In this document: piece after piece, positions 31,709 to 43,820 of the stretch | Layout of the letters: each line of letters opens with the position of its first letter | Numbering within the stretch: the first letter of the stretch is position 1 | Assembly: GCF_958298935.1 (NCBI RefSeq) | Contig: NC_084944.1 | Location: 20,801,679-20,865,678 of the forward strand | Direction: 5' to 3' | From: Phragmites australis | Lineage: Eukaryota; Streptophyta; Magnoliopsida; Poales; Poaceae | DNA length: 64,000 nucleotides | Notes under the pieces: model-generated | Databases searched by the model: none | What the model was told of the DNA's origin: nothing | What the model saw: only the letters and a program-made list of their open reading frames with translations | Position numbers and translations under genes: made by a program

Positions 31709-32119
31709 ATTGCATTGTCTTCCTCCTCATCATCGGAGATGTTGATGATCTCAACTGGTTTGACTCCTCCCACACCGACCCTAGTTTCGCCCACCGTGGC
31801 ACTTCCGGGATCGAGCGATCTCGCAAACATGCTTGTGAGGATAGAACGAGTGCGTGCGGGGTTGGAGACGATGCCCATTGTGCTCCCCTCCTGGCAGAGG
31901 GGACCGTCCCCCATCGCTCCTTCTCAAACTCCTGTCCAGGCGACCATTTCCGTCGAGATCATCGACATCTACAATGATGACGGGGAGGTCGAATGGGATC
32001 TCCTAATGGCGAAGCTTGACGAGGAGGAGAAGGCAGAAGTGGAGAAGGCAGCAGCCCTGGAGGAGAAGAATGAGGCCAAGGGGAAGGGAAAGGAGGCAAC
32101 AGAGGAGGTCTCTTTGTAG
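31709..32119 (+). pseudogene. Antisense Ser-rich/acidic ORF of Tat element B, start codon lost
   Basis: Colinear with the copy in element A. The ATG position reads ATT (31709), so the conserved start is gone. The frame then runs without a stop for 136 residues: Ser run, EMLMISTG, a Pro-rich linker, VEIIDIYNDDGEVEWDLL, and a Glu/Ala/Lys-rich stretch, to a TAG at 32119. The conserved tail GYCISLRNGRLQMKRI is found in another frame from about 32118, so a frameshift removed it. Because this copy lacks the linker stops seen in A and C, those stops look like separate late mutations in a once continuous ORF. Confidence 0.55.
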
Positions 32120-32199
32120 CTTGGAGGCTGGCTATTGCATCAGCCTCCGCAATGGTAGGCTGCAGATGAAGCGCATACGCACTTCATGCGCCCTAGTAG

Positions 32200-32480
32200 C
32201 TAGGGCTTATAGTCGTCTTTTGCCACCTTGTACTCCTTGTCCCCCTGGTTTGTTCTTTCAGGATTTGTTTCCTGTTTGTTAGTGCTTCTTTGTAAGCGTC
32301 TAGGATTTGTTTCCTATTTGTCAACGCTTCTTTGTATGCGTCTTTTGGATGCGCAAGCCGTTATTAATATAGATAACCCTTGGAATCGTTTGTGTTTTTT
32401 CTTGGGTCGAGGTGTATGGAGATCTTCTGAATAGATGGCCATATGTTTGTGTGCCTCCGTGCTGCACCTTTCCTGGCCCC
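32200..32480. other. Conserved 3' flank of antisense ORF, copy B
   Basis: Shares GGATTTGTTTCCTGTTTGT and TTTGTAAGCGTC blocks with 19060-19110. One such block of about 55 bp is tandemly duplicated here (near 32260 and 32301). Nothing coding. Confidence 0.5.
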
Positions 32481-32484
32481 CTCA

Positions 32485-32760
32485 CCGATGGCTAGGCTGG
32501 GAGAGGCGGTCCGTGACCCTCTCGGCCCTTAGCCACTACTGGGCTCTGGAGGCAATCCATCTGGAGCCTAGCGGCAGTTTTGCCGGAGGTGAAGCCGATG
32601 GCTAGGTCAGGAGAGGCGGTCTGCGACCCCTTCGGCCCTTAGCTGCTGCCGGGCTCCAGAGGCAATCCGTCCAGAACCTAGCGGTGGTTTTGCCGGAGGC
32701 AAAGCCGATGGCTAGGCCGGGAGAGGCGGTCTGCGACCCCCTCGGCCCTTAGATGCTATC
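32485..32760. repeat. About 116-bp tandem array in element B
   Basis: Three units carrying CCGATGGCTAGGCTGGGAGA, GCGACCCCCTCGGCCCTTAG and GGCTCTGGAGGCAATCC. Same family as 19665-20215. Confidence 0.7.
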
Positions 32761-33060
32761 CTGTGGTGGGTGGTAGAGGATTACATACTAGCTTCCACAC
32801 CACACAGAGTGGACTTTCACTTAATATCAGTATATTCTCCATACATGATGTATGAATATGTTTAAATGAAAATGTGTTGTAATGTCTTTACCTCTTGCCC
32901 TAGATGTTTGGGTTACATAGGCCATCTCTCCTCATGGGGAGGTTTCATACTCCTCCGGCATGTATCAATGTCATAGGCTCCACTTACTACCAAAGTTGTG
33001 CCATGCCATCCAGAAACCTAGGCATGATGCCTTCCAAGTGACCTAGGCATGCAATGCATA
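32761..33060. other. Spacer between arrays in element B
   Basis: Corresponds to 20216-20600 of element A (ACTTTCACTTAATAT, ATGTATGAATATGT). No gene seen. Confidence 0.4.
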
Positions 33061-33069
33061 CCGGTTCGT

Positions 33070-34545
33070 GGGCATGGCGTCACATCGAGGATGTCCCTTA
33101 GGTGCGTCGCAACTCCGTTACCGAGTATTCCCCATGGTGCGTGGCATCTACACCACCGAGGCTATGCAATACCTTCCAGGAAACCCTAGGAATAATTTGC
33201 CTTCCAGGTGACCTAGGCATGCTGTGCCCGCAGGTGCGTAGGCATGTCACGCTACCGAGGATGTCCCTCGGGTGCATCGCACCTCCGCTACCCAGGATGT
33301 CCCTTCGGTGCGTGGCATCCACTCTATTGAGGCTATGCAATGCCTTCCAGGACACCTAGGTATAATCTGCCTTTCAAGTGACCTAGGCATCCTGCGCCTA
33401 CAGGTGTGTAGGCTCCACTGCCTACCAGGGCTATGCTATACCTTCTAGGAAACCTAGGTGCGATGCCTTCCAGGTGACCTAGGCAAGCTATGCCTATAGG
33501 TGCGTGGGCGTGGAGTCACACCGAGGATGTCCCTTGGGTGCGTCGCAACTCCGTTACCGAGGATGTCCCTCGGTACGTGGCATCTAAACTTCCGAGGCTA
33601 TGCAATACCTTCTAGGAAACCTAGGCATAATCTGCCTTCCAGGTGACCTAGACATGCTATGCCCACAGGTGTAAAGGCATGGCGCGCCACTGAGGATGTC
33701 CCTCGGGTGCACCACACCTCCGCAACTGAGGATGTCCCTCTGGTGCATGGAATCCACACTACCAAGGCTATGCAATGCCTTCCAGGACACCTAGGCATAA
33801 TCTATCTTTCAAGTGCCCTAGGCATGGTGTGCCTGCAGGTGTGTAGGTTCCACTGCCTACTAGTTCTATGCTATGCCTTCCAGGAAACCTAGGCGGGATG
33901 CCTTCCAGGTGACCTAGGCAAGCTATGCCTATAGGTGCGTGGGTGCGGTGTCGCACCGAGGATGTCCCTCGGGTGCGTTGCAACTCCGTTACCTAGGACA
34001 TCCCTCGGTATGTGGCATCTACACTACCGAGGCTATGCAATACCTTACAGGAAACGTAGGCATAATCTGCCTTCCAGGTGACCTAGGCATGCTGCGCCTG
34101 CAGGTGTGTAGGCATATCGCACCACCGAGGATGTCTCTCGGGTGCACCGCATCTCCGCTACCGAGGATGTCCCTCCGGTGCATGGCATCCACACTATCGA
34201 GGCTATGCAATGCCTTCCAGGACACCTAGGCATAATCTGCCTTTCATGTGTAGGCATGCTACAGGTGCAGGTGTGTAGGCTCCACTGCCTACAAAGGCTA
34301 TGCTATGCCTTCCAGGAAACCTAGGCATGATGCCTTCTAGGTGACCTAGGTAAGCTATGCCTACAGGTGCATGGGCGTGGTGTCACACCGAGGATGTCCC
34401 TTGGGTGCGTCGCAACTCCGTTATCGAGGACGTCCCTCGGTATGTAGCATCTGCACTGCCGAGGCTATGCAATACCTTCCAGGAAACCTAGGCATAATCT
34501 TCCTTCCAGGTGACCTAGGCATGCTGCGTCTGTAGGTGAGTAGGT
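33070..34545. repeat. About 435-bp tandem array in element B
   Basis: Unit starts marked by CCGAGGATGTCCCTTGGGTG or a near match at about 33083, 33521, 33956 and 34388, giving periods of 438, 435 and 432 bp. The units use the same subrepeats as the 265-bp array of element A (CCTTCCAGGTGACCTAGGCA, GAGGATGTCCCTC), but each also contains a second GAGGATGTCCCT pair with a short companion segment. It is a higher-order form of the same satellite-like repeat. Open frames in it follow the period. Confidence 0.85.
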
Positions 34546-34900
34546 ATCTGCATTTTCTATATGCTAGTTGAGCGAAGACATAACTCAAGTTTAACAGTCT
34601 ACTATTGTCAACAAATAGCTAATGGTAGCATAAACCATATCTAGGTCAGGTGACTATTCATAGCTCATGTCAAACTATGATATAACTTAGGTTTTGATGT
34701 CTAGTGTGAATAGGAGTATGACTTAAGTTCCACTATCTGCTGCTAGAACAGGGATATAATCTAAGTTTTACTGTTTCTACCTGGCGGCTATCTGTTGCAG
34801 AGGCTTCCAACAGCAAGGTTGGATGCTTCCAACATGTTCAAACCTTACTGTATGACAGATTAACTAGCTAGGTAAGCTATTAATAGGTGGTTATAGGCGT
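34546..34900. other. AT-rich block beside the array in element B
   Basis: Counterpart of 25880-26200 with ATAACTTAAGTTT-type short repeats. No gene. Confidence 0.5.
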
Positions 34901-35840
34901 ACATTTGCCTAAGTAAGGCCTCCATTATGGAGTCAGAGGCTTGGAAGCCCTCGTAGCCCCGAGCTGGGGGAAGAGTTGATTATCCCAGTCCGGGGCTTCT
35001 ACCGGAGGGTTTATCCTGCGGCCCTCCGGAGTGTACAGGGCCCTCTCGCAGGGGGCCCGGTGTCCTTTTCTCCCAATAGACCCTGTCCGTATTGAGCCCC
35101 ACAAGGGAGGCCTGCCGAGGGCTCTGACCGTTCGGAGCCTAAAGCGGGGCCTCCTCCAGCTCAGTCCTCCTCGCTGGGATATTGTATCGTTGGTGGCAGA
35201 GTCGGCGGCGATGGAGCGGGGTCGGAGGGCCAGAGAGCTGCCCGGGAGCTCACTTCAGATTTACGATCCCTGTGCCACCCTTCGCCGGTTATCTCCGCTG
35301 CCATGTGTCCTGCTTGCCTTCCGAGGTATTCCTCCCAGAAGGTTGTGAAGGTTCAGCAGTCATCGGTATTGTGACCACGTCCGGGCCCATGCAGGATTCA
35401 CCCGTATGCTTCCAGGGGTACCGGAGCTTGTGGTTGATGTCGTGGGCGTTGCCGGGGGCTGTGTGCCCTGGAGCCCGTGGTTTCCCCGTTGCCCCTTTCC
35501 ACCTGGGAGACCAATGAGGTTGTTGAGCAAGCCGGCTCTTGAAGCGGGAGTGGTCACCACGCCTCCCGGAATGGGATGGGTTCGGAGCTTCTTGCGCACG
35601 GTTGGCATCACGATAGCTGTGTCGGGAGCGCTGGCGGGGTCTGCGCACTCTGGAGCCCTGTGCCTCCTCAAAACCCACTTCCGCCTAAGGGAGCCGAGGA
35701 GGATGCTGGGCGGCCTGGCCCTCTAATATGATTGGCTCGATAAGGGTGTCCCGGCTGTTGCCTCAAGAGGTGCCCCGGGGCTAGGCCCGAGAAGGAATAC
35801 CCATGGGTTCAAGCGCCCAGAACCATTGGAAGGTGGCCTG
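34900..35840 (-). pseudogene. Gag remnant of Tat element B (part 1)
   Basis: Homologous to 26200-26980 of element A. The minus-strand frame 35289-35678 has the same basic Arg/Pro-rich region, but the zinc-knuckle part is out of frame (HTGESCMGPDVVTIPMTAEP, where A reads GCILHGPGCGHNIDDCRT). The CRM element is inserted at 35841 and the rest resumes at 43507. Confidence 0.55.
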
Positions 35841-36759
35841 TGATGAGGACATCACTCCTTCGGATACATACAATGATCCTCCATTGAACTTTCAAGGTCC
35901 AATCACAAGAGCTCGCGCACGACAATTAAATTTAGAGGTGAGCTCGTTCCTAAGCAACTCTTTATATAATTTTGAGAATAGATTACTACCTAATGATTAT
36001 GTGTTGCTTAGGAATCATGGAGAGGACAAGGAGACACATAGAGGAAGGCTTGGAGGCGTGGAGGAGCAGCTAGGACGTCCAACAACAGCAGGAGGTCCAG
36101 TCCAACTCGAGTCCGAATCAGCCTCGACTTCCAGGACCAGCGAGCAGTAAAACGGACGCCCAGGACGCATCCGGACTCCGTTTTCGACGATTCACATATG
36201 GTTGGAAAGATAATTTCATAAGGAAACCAATGGCGTTGGTTTGAGGTCCAAATTCCTTCTGAGTCAACAGGAAACGTCGAAACAAGTTAGCATCCAGAAT
36301 CTGTCCCGGTGCTGCGTCACCGTTTTTGGTCCGTTGGGCCGTGTATCGTCGTTGAGTCCATTAGGGGGGCGTGACCAGGGGGTGTGACGACCCTTAGACC
36401 CTTATTATCAGCCACCGCTGCTCTCGTTAGGGCGGGTTTTTGCTTAGATTATTCTGTCAAGAACAGTTTCGCCGTTTCGTCGGTTTGTGAGACCCCAACT
36501 CGTGAGATTAATCATTCATCTGCAATTTGGTTGCATTCTTCCTTGGTCTTGCTTGTGTTCTTCGATTCGCAGGCAAGGATTTTAGCCTTCTTGGTGAGGT
36601 CAACCGTGCAACGCCGGTTGATAACCAGAGAAGACGTGGTGCTGCGATTGCGGGGTTTCGGATCGTGTTGTTCGGAAGCCGGATCGACTTGTGTCTCGTT
36701 TCCACCAAATCGAGAGTTACCAGAACCTTTCGGAAGATCGGGAACCCTTGTTCATACTA
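35841..36759 (+). repeat. 5' LTR of CRM element (919 bp)
   Basis: TGATGAGGACATCAC ... TTGTTCATACTA. It holds the duplicated 3' coding tail of pol (frame to 36150). Confidence 0.88.
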
Positions 36760-36761
36760 AG

Positions 36762-36773
36762 TGGTACCAGAGC
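36762..36773 (+). other. Primer-binding site of CRM element
   Basis: TGGTACCAGAGC, three bases after the 5' LTR; one mismatch to the usual initiator methionine tRNA site TGGTATCAGAGC. Confidence 0.8.
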
Positions 36774-37906
36774 TTCAGGTATACCGTCAGGTTCATATCT
36801 ACCCTTAGTTTCGAGTGTTTTCGCCTTCGTTCCATCGTCCACTGCCATATCGTTTTTTTTTTCCTGTCCTACAACCCTTCCGCGCCTTTAGGTTTTGCAT
36901 ATTTCAGTTTCAGAGTCCGTCGTGTTGAGTTTGTGTCCTGGTCAAGGTCTTGTTGCTGGTTAGGTCGTGTTAGAGTCCAGTTCGTGTGTTTTCCCCCACC
37001 GTTTCCATCAAACCCTAGCCTCCGTCGCATATTTTCTCCACTTTCTTCCCGTTTTGTCCTCTAATTCGGAGTCGTTTCTCAAATCGGGCATAACTTTCGC
37101 GTACGAACTCCGTTTTCAGAAAAGTCACAGAGTTTTTCGCATCGAAACGGCGTTTCGGATCCGTTCGTCCCCGGCTTTGCCGGGTTCGGCGAAATCAGAA
37201 TTCCCAAATTCGCCTCCGAAGTTTGAGTTTTCAATTTCCAAATATTTTTCTCATTTTCCGGCTGAACTTCAGAAAATTCTACATGCCACGTCTTTCACTT
37301 GTTTAAGCTCAAATTTTTTGTGGTTCCCTCTTGTGTGCTCCTAAGTGAAAAAACAATATCAAAAAACTAAAAAGAAAAAGTCGAATTTTCCCCTAAAAAC
37401 AACGACAGCCCAAAAAAATAGAAAAAAGAGAGGGGCAAAAGAGGAACAATATCTAGAGGAGCACATAGAGAAGGGCAAAGTGAGCTGTGTTAGCGTGTGC
37501 TGTTTAGTTCCTTGTTTCTGTTGCTCTTGCTATCCATCATACTTGTTTCTCCACCTTGTTTATCACACATACTTGGTACTTGCAACACTTTAGGCCAGCA
37601 ACGAGAACAAGTACTTGGGACTATAATTCAGCATTACTATCTGTTTCTGATTTGTGTTCCACATATACATATTTGTTCTCTTTGTGTGCCTTCCAAGCTC
37701 CACAGATTCTTCTGGACAGCACTGGTTTGCATCCCTGCAATCGCTCGCACGCCTTCCAGGTATCCTTTGCTTTGCTGGTAAGGACCCTGGTAAGAGCTTG
37801 GTAAGGTGTCTACCTTTGCTGATCTTGATTGAGAGGCACCACTCCACCTTTGTAGTACGATTATTAGGGATAACCTTCACTGTTTGTTGTTGTGTTTGTT
37901 TCCACA
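36774..37906 (+). other. Long leader of CRM element
   Basis: About 1.1 kb untranslated leader. Near 37750-37905 it carries CTGGTAAGGACCCTGGTAAG and a T-rich stretch ending TTTCCACA before the gag ATG; the same leader recurs on the minus strand at 61270-61700. Confidence 0.6.
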
Positions 37907-40900
37907 ATGTCAGTTGATGGAGATAAAACGCCAAAGGACTTCAAGGAGTGTGTCAGCCAAGAGCAGCTACAAGCTGTAGTAGACAATGCTCAGAAGGAGA
38001 TGAAGGAGACAGTCATCAAGGCTGTCACTGAAGCGATAACTGAGATGAAACTCGCAAACGCGGTTGAAAGGGTGGACAAACGGTTATCCGAGCTCACCGA
38101 CAGGGTAAATGCTTTGGAAAACCGTCCTGTGCACAACGAAGATGTGAATGGAAGCAACACCGGTGATGAGTTGTATGATGACGATGGTAATGTTGATCCA
38201 GCGGCAACATTGCAAAATAGATTACGGTGTCGTCTTCGCACTAACACCACAGGTATGGGTGGCGTTCCACATCACCACCACCATCGAGGTATGTATAGTC
38301 GAGCTCCTGAAGATCCTTATGCTAAGGTTAAATTTACTATACCTTCTTTTTCGGGACATTATGATGCTGAGGGATATCTTGATTGGGAGATGACAGTAGA
38401 GCAAAAATTTAGTAACCACCAAGTACCTGAACAACATAGAGTTAGACAAGCCACTAGTGAGTTTAAAGATTTTGCTATTATTTGGTGGACTGGTTTAGCT
38501 GCAGATGGTGCCACACCTCGTACATGGGAAGAGCTTAAGGTTGCTATGCGTGATAGATTTGTTCCCCCATCTTATCATAGAGACCTGTGTAAGAAATTGA
38601 TGCGCTTAGAACAGGGAGATAAATCTGTGCAGGATTATTATGGTGAGCTTCAAAAGGGCTTGATGCATTGTGGCATAGTAGAGGGAAACGAAGATTCTAT
38701 TTGTTGATTTTATTCGGGTTTGAGACGTGAAATCCAGGATATTATTGATTATAAAGAATTTAACAATGTCAACCAGTTGTTTCAGTTTGCTATGCTTGCA
38801 GAGAAGGAGTTGCAGGGGCGTGAGTAGCAGGGCAAGTACAAGGCCAGCACCACATACACGCCACGCACAGGACCATCCTTGGGGCTGTCCAAACCATCCA
38901 CTTACAGGGCTCCCTCACCAGCGAGCAAGCAACAAGCAGCTATGGCACCAAATCCGGTCACTACACGACCTTCAGGCTCAGGTAAAAATTCTGTTTTGCA
39001 GGGACCTTCCAAGAGTGCTTCCTCTGTTGCATCAACGGGACGCACCTCTGGCATTCAGTGCCATCGCTGCCATGGATTCGGTCATGTGCAGAAGGATTGC
39101 CCAAGTTAGCGGGCATACATTGCAACGGAAGATGGGTACATCAGCGCCTCTGACATTGAGGAAGAAGAAGAAGAAGAACCAGTTTTTGAGGAGAGCAACG
39201 AAATCTTGGGCAGTGATGACACAGCGACCTATAGGAGCATCATTGTGCAGCGGGCGCTCAGCACAAAGGGACAACAACCAGAGAAGCTGCAACGCCATAA
39301 CTTGTTCCAGATTTTCTTCGTCATCCAAAATCGGTGAGCACGTGTCATCATCGATGGAGGTAGTTGTAATAATTTGGTGAGTTCAGATTTGGTCAAGAAG
39401 CTTGGCTTGACCACACGCCAACACCCCCATCCATATAACCTTCAGTGGTTTAATGATGCTGGAAAAGCTAAGGTAACACAAACTTGCAGAGTTTCTTTTT
39501 CCATTGGTTCCTATGCTGATTATGTTGACTGTGATGTGGTACCTATGGAAGCTTGCTCACTTTTATTGGGTCGACCTTGGGAATTTGATAATGATGCTAT
39601 ACACCATGGTAGAAGTAATACATATACTTTTATGCATAAAGGAAAGAAAATTACTTTGGTTCCTATGACCCCTGCTGAAATTGTACAAGCTGATAAAGAA
39701 TGAGCTGCTAATTTGAGTGATACTAAATCTGAAAATCAGCAAGTTGCTAATTCTCTTTACCCACCTAAAAAGGATAAGTCTACACCTAGTTCTAAGGTAG
39801 AGGGCATAAAATTGAAGGGTGGTGTTATGCTTGCACTAAAAAGTGACCTTGCTGAAATTTCTAATAATGATATTTGCTACACCTTGGTTTGCAAACGAGT
39901 TTTGTATTCGCTTGATGATGTTATTAGTTCGATACCTCCTGCTGCCACTAACCTTTTGCAGGAGTATGAGGATGTTTTCCCAGCTGAGATACCCCCGGGA
40001 CTGCCACCTATGAGAGGGATAGAGCATCAAATCGATTTGATCCCGGGAGCAACATTGCCAAATCGTGCTGTGTATCGAACCAATCCCGAGGAGACTAAGG
40101 AAATTCAGCGGCAAGTCCAAGAGCTTTTGGACCGCGGGTATGTACATGAGAGCCTTAGTCCTTGTGCTGTTCCTGTGATTTTGGTTCCTAAGAAAGATGG
40201 TACTTGGCGTATGTGTGTTGATTGTAGAGCCATCAATAACATTACTATTCGATATCGCCATCCTATTCCTAGACTTGATGATATGCTTGATGAGTTGTGT
40301 GGCTCTGTAATTTCTACAAAGATCGACTTGCGTAGTGGTTACCACCAAATTAGAATGAAACTTGGAGATGAATGGAAAACAGCTTTCAAAACTAAATTCG
40401 GATTATATGAGTGGTTAGTAATGCCTTTTGGTTTAACTAATGCACCTAGCACTTTCATGTGTTTGATGAATGAGGTTTTAAGAGCTTTTATTGGGCGATT
40501 TGTGGTGGTTTACTTTGATGATATATTGATTTATAGCAAGTCTTTGGATGAACATATGGATCACTTACGTGCTGTTTTTAATGCTTTACGTGATGCACGT
40601 TTATTTGGTAACCTTGAGAAGTGCATCTTTTGCACGGATCGAGTCTCTTTTCTTGGCTATGTTATTACTCCATAGGGAATTGAGGTGGATGAGATGAAAA
40701 TTGAAGCCATAAAGAGTTGGCCGGTGCCCCAAACCATCAAACAGGTGAGAAGTTTTCTTGGACTTGCAGGTTTTTATCGTCGTTTCGTGAAGGATTTCAG
40801 CGCCATTGCTGCCCCCTTACACGAGTTGACAAAGAAAGGTGTGGTGTTCCATTGGGGTAAGGCACAAGAGGAGTCCTTTGACACTTTGAAGGACAAGCTT

Positions 40901-42892
40901 ACGCACGCGCCATTACTGCAACTTCCAAATTTTGGTAAGACCTTTGAGCTAGAATGTGATGCTAGTGGAGTTGGCATTGGAGGTGTTTTGATGCAAGAAG
41001 GTAAGCCCGTTGCATACTTTAGCGAAAAATTGCATGGCCCTGTTCTTAATTACTCTACGTATGATAAGGAATTGTATGCACTTGTACGTTCTTTAGAGAC
41101 GTGGCGTCATTATTTGTGGCCTAAAGAATTTGTTATACATTCAGATCATGAATCCCTTAAGTATCTTCGTTCTCAAAATAATCTGAATCGTAGACATGCT
41201 AAGTGGGTTGAATTTATTGAATCTTTTCCTTATGTTATCAAACACAAGAAAGGGAAGGATAATATAATTGCTGATGCTTTGTCTAGACGATATGCTTTGT
41301 TGTCCCAACTTGATTATAGAATTTTTGGACTTGACTCAATAAAAGAACAATATGTGCTTGATCCTGATTTTAAAGATGTATTGCTGAACTGTAAAGAGGG
41401 ACGTACATGGAACAAGTTTGTGATCAATGATGGATTTGTGTTTAGAGCTAACCGTCTATGCATTCCAGTTGGTTCCGTTCGTCTTTTGTTGTTGCAGGAA
41501 GCACATGGAGGAGGATTGATGGGACATTTTGGTGCTAAGAAGACGGAGGATATGTTGGCCACACACTTCTTTTGGCCAAAGATGAGGAGAGATGTTGAGC
41601 AGTTCGTGGCACGCTGTACCACATGTCAAAAGGCTAAGTCTCGCTTGAATCCACATGGTTTGTATATGCCTCTTCCTGTTCCTTCTATTCCTTGGGCAGA
41701 TATTTCGATGGACTTTGTTTTGGGATTGCCTAGGACTAAGAGGGGGAGGGATAGCATTTTTGTTGTTGTGGATCGTTTTTCTAAGATGGCACATTTTATA
41801 CCTTGTCATAAAAGTGATGATGCCGTTTATATTGCTGACCTCTTTTTCAAAGAGATTGTTCACTTGCATGGTATGCCTTCTACTATTGTTTCAGATCGCG
41901 ACGCTAAATTTTTGAGTCACTTTTGACGCACTCTATGGAATAAGTTGGGTACAAAACTATTGTTTTCTACTACTTGCCACCCACAAACTGATGGCCAAAC
42001 GGAGGTAGTGAACCGCACTTTGGGTACCATGTTGAGAGCTATTTTGAAGAAAAATTTGAAGATGTGGGAAGAATGTTTGCCCCACGTGGAGTTTGCTTAT
42101 ACTCGGGCAACACATTCTACCACCAAGGTAAGTCCTTTTCAGGTAGTATATGGTTTTAACCCTCGCGCTCCTATTGATCTTTTGCCTTTACCTACCACTG
42201 AAAGAACACATAGTGATGCTAGTGCACGTGCTGATTTTATTCGTAAGTTGCATAAAACAACTAAAATAAATATCGAAAAGATGAATGAAAAGTATAGAAT
42301 TGCTGGTAGTGAAGGTAGGAAAGAAGTCAAACTTGAACCGGGTGATTTAGTGTGGTTACATTTAAGAAAAGATAGGTTTCTAGAGCTGCGTAAGTCTAAA
42401 TTAATGCCAATAGCTGCTGGTCCTTATAAGATAATTGAGAAAATAAATGATAATGCATATAAACTTGAGTTGCCACCCGAGTTCGGGGTTAGTCCTTCTT
42501 TTAATATTGCAGATTTGAAACCTTACTTGGGAGCCGATGATGAGCTTGAGTCGAGGATGACTCCAATTCAAGAGGGGGAGGATGATGAGGACATCACTCC
42601 TTCGGATACATACAATAATCCTCTATTGAACTTTCAAGGTCCAATCACAAGAGCTCGCGCACGACAATTAAATTTAGAGGTGAGCTCGTTCCTAAGCAAC
42701 TCTTTATATAATTTTGAGAATAGATTACTACCTAATGATTATGTGTTAATTAGGAATCATGGAGAGGACAAAGAGACACATAGAGGAAGGCTTGGAGGCG
42801 TGGAGGAGCAGCTAGGACGTCCAACAACAGCAGGAGGTCCAGTCCAACTCGAGTCCGAATCAGCCTCGACCTCCAGGACCAGCGAGCAGTAA
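37907..42892 (+). pseudogene. gag-pol: CRM gag-pol polyprotein with several stops
   Basis: Starts at ATG 37907 (MSVDGDKTPKDFKECVS). In order: Gag; zinc knuckle CHRCHGFGHVQKDC near 39058; protease with IIDGGS near 39345; reverse transcriptase with YFDD near 40511; RNase H with DASG and DHES; integrase with its zinc domain (H...H...CTTCQKAK), SMDFVLG, SDRDAKF and QTDGQTEVVNRT; then GPITRARARQLNLEV inside the LTR (42638-42682) and the stop at 42892. In-frame stops at 38705, 38825, 39107, 39701, 40673 and 41924 and one frameshift near 39330 break it. No chromodomain is seen, as expected for this lineage. Confidence 0.9.
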
Positions 42893-43501
42893 AACGGACG
42901 CCCAGGACGCATCCGGACTCCGTTTTCGACGATTCACATATGGTTGGAAAGATAATTTCATAAGGAAACCAATGGAGTTGGTTTGAGGTCCAAATTCCTT
43001 CTGAGTCAATGGAAAACGTCGAAACAAGTCAGCGTCCAGAATCTGTCCCGGTGCTGCGTCACCGTTTTTGGTCCGTTGGGCCGTGTATCGTCGTTGAGCC
43101 CATTAGGGGGGCGTGACCAGGGGGTGTGACGACCCTTAGACCCTTATTATCAGCCACCGCCGCTCTCGTTAGGGCGGGTTTTTGCTTAGATTATTCTGTC
43201 AAGAACAGTTTCGCTGTTTCGTCGGTTTGTGAGACCCCAACTCGTGAGATTAATCATTCATCTGCAATTTGGTTGCATTCTTCCTTGGTCTTGCTTGTGT
43301 TCTTCGATTCGCAGGCAAGGATTTTAGCCTTCTTGGTGAGGTCAACCGTGCAACGCCGGTTGATAACCAGAGGAGACGTGGTGCTGCGATTGCGGGGTTT
43401 CGGATCGTGTTGTTCGGAAGCCGGATCGACTTGTGTCTCGTTTCCACCAAATCGAGAGTTACCAGAACCTTTCGGAAGATCGGGAACCCTTGTTCATACT
43501 A
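42583..43501 (+). repeat. 3' LTR of CRM element (919 bp)
   Basis: Same length as the 5' LTR. The pol frame enters it and ends after 310 bp. Target duplication GCCTG follows at 43502. Confidence 0.88.
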
Positions 43502-43506
43502 GCCTG

Positions 43507-43820
43507 CCTGGCTGCGGCCTCAGCCGTAACCTCCCTTGACATGGTGGGGTCTTTGTCGTGCCAATGTTGGAAGGCCTCCGTGCCATCTTGGGCCTCCGTG
43601 CCACCCCAAGCTACTGGGTCGGTAGTGGCCGGAGGGATGCCATCCCACACAGCTGCGGAGCTGGCGGGTGCACATGGTGTGCCTGGCTGTGGTAGCCACG
43701 CATATGGTTGCATGGTTTGCAACGATGGAAATGGCTGCTTGGGCTAATGCCTTGGTGGTTTTTCTAGTGGTGTCCTAGCTCTCCTATACTTCTATGTTCC
43801 GGTCCCCACGGACGGCACTC
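43507..43820 (-). pseudogene. Gag remnant of Tat element B (part 2) and primer site
   Basis: Continues the gag homology broken by the CRM element (compare 26985-27300 in A). Next to the LTR, 43798-43820 read on the minus strand is GAGTGCCGTCCGTGGGGACC, a Tat-type primer site. Confidence 0.6.

Larger units (their letters stand above)
35841..43501 (+). mobile_element. CRM-lineage (centromeric) gypsy element, 7.66 kb
   Basis: Two 919-bp LTRs (35841-36759, 42583-43501), 5-bp target duplication GCCTG (35836-35840, 43502-43506), primer site at 36762-36773, polypurine tract at 42571-42582. Its gag-pol runs on into the 3' LTR and ends there, a hallmark of centromeric retrotransposons of grasses. The last part contains GPITRARARQLNLEV, which resembles the CR motif of that lineage. 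By eye the LTRs differ at about 16 positions (about 1.7 percent). Confidence 0.88.

Noticed and set aside
33070..34545. Regular repeats that could be mistaken for a CRISPR array
   Set aside because: Units are hundreds of bases long and diverged, with no short identical repeats separated by unique spacers, in a plant nuclear context.
36384..37064. 226-codon frame at the 5' LTR/leader of the CRM element
   Set aside because: It spans the LTR end and primer site, and its 3' LTR counterpart (43126-43539) diverges after the LTR; it is untranslated region read by chance.
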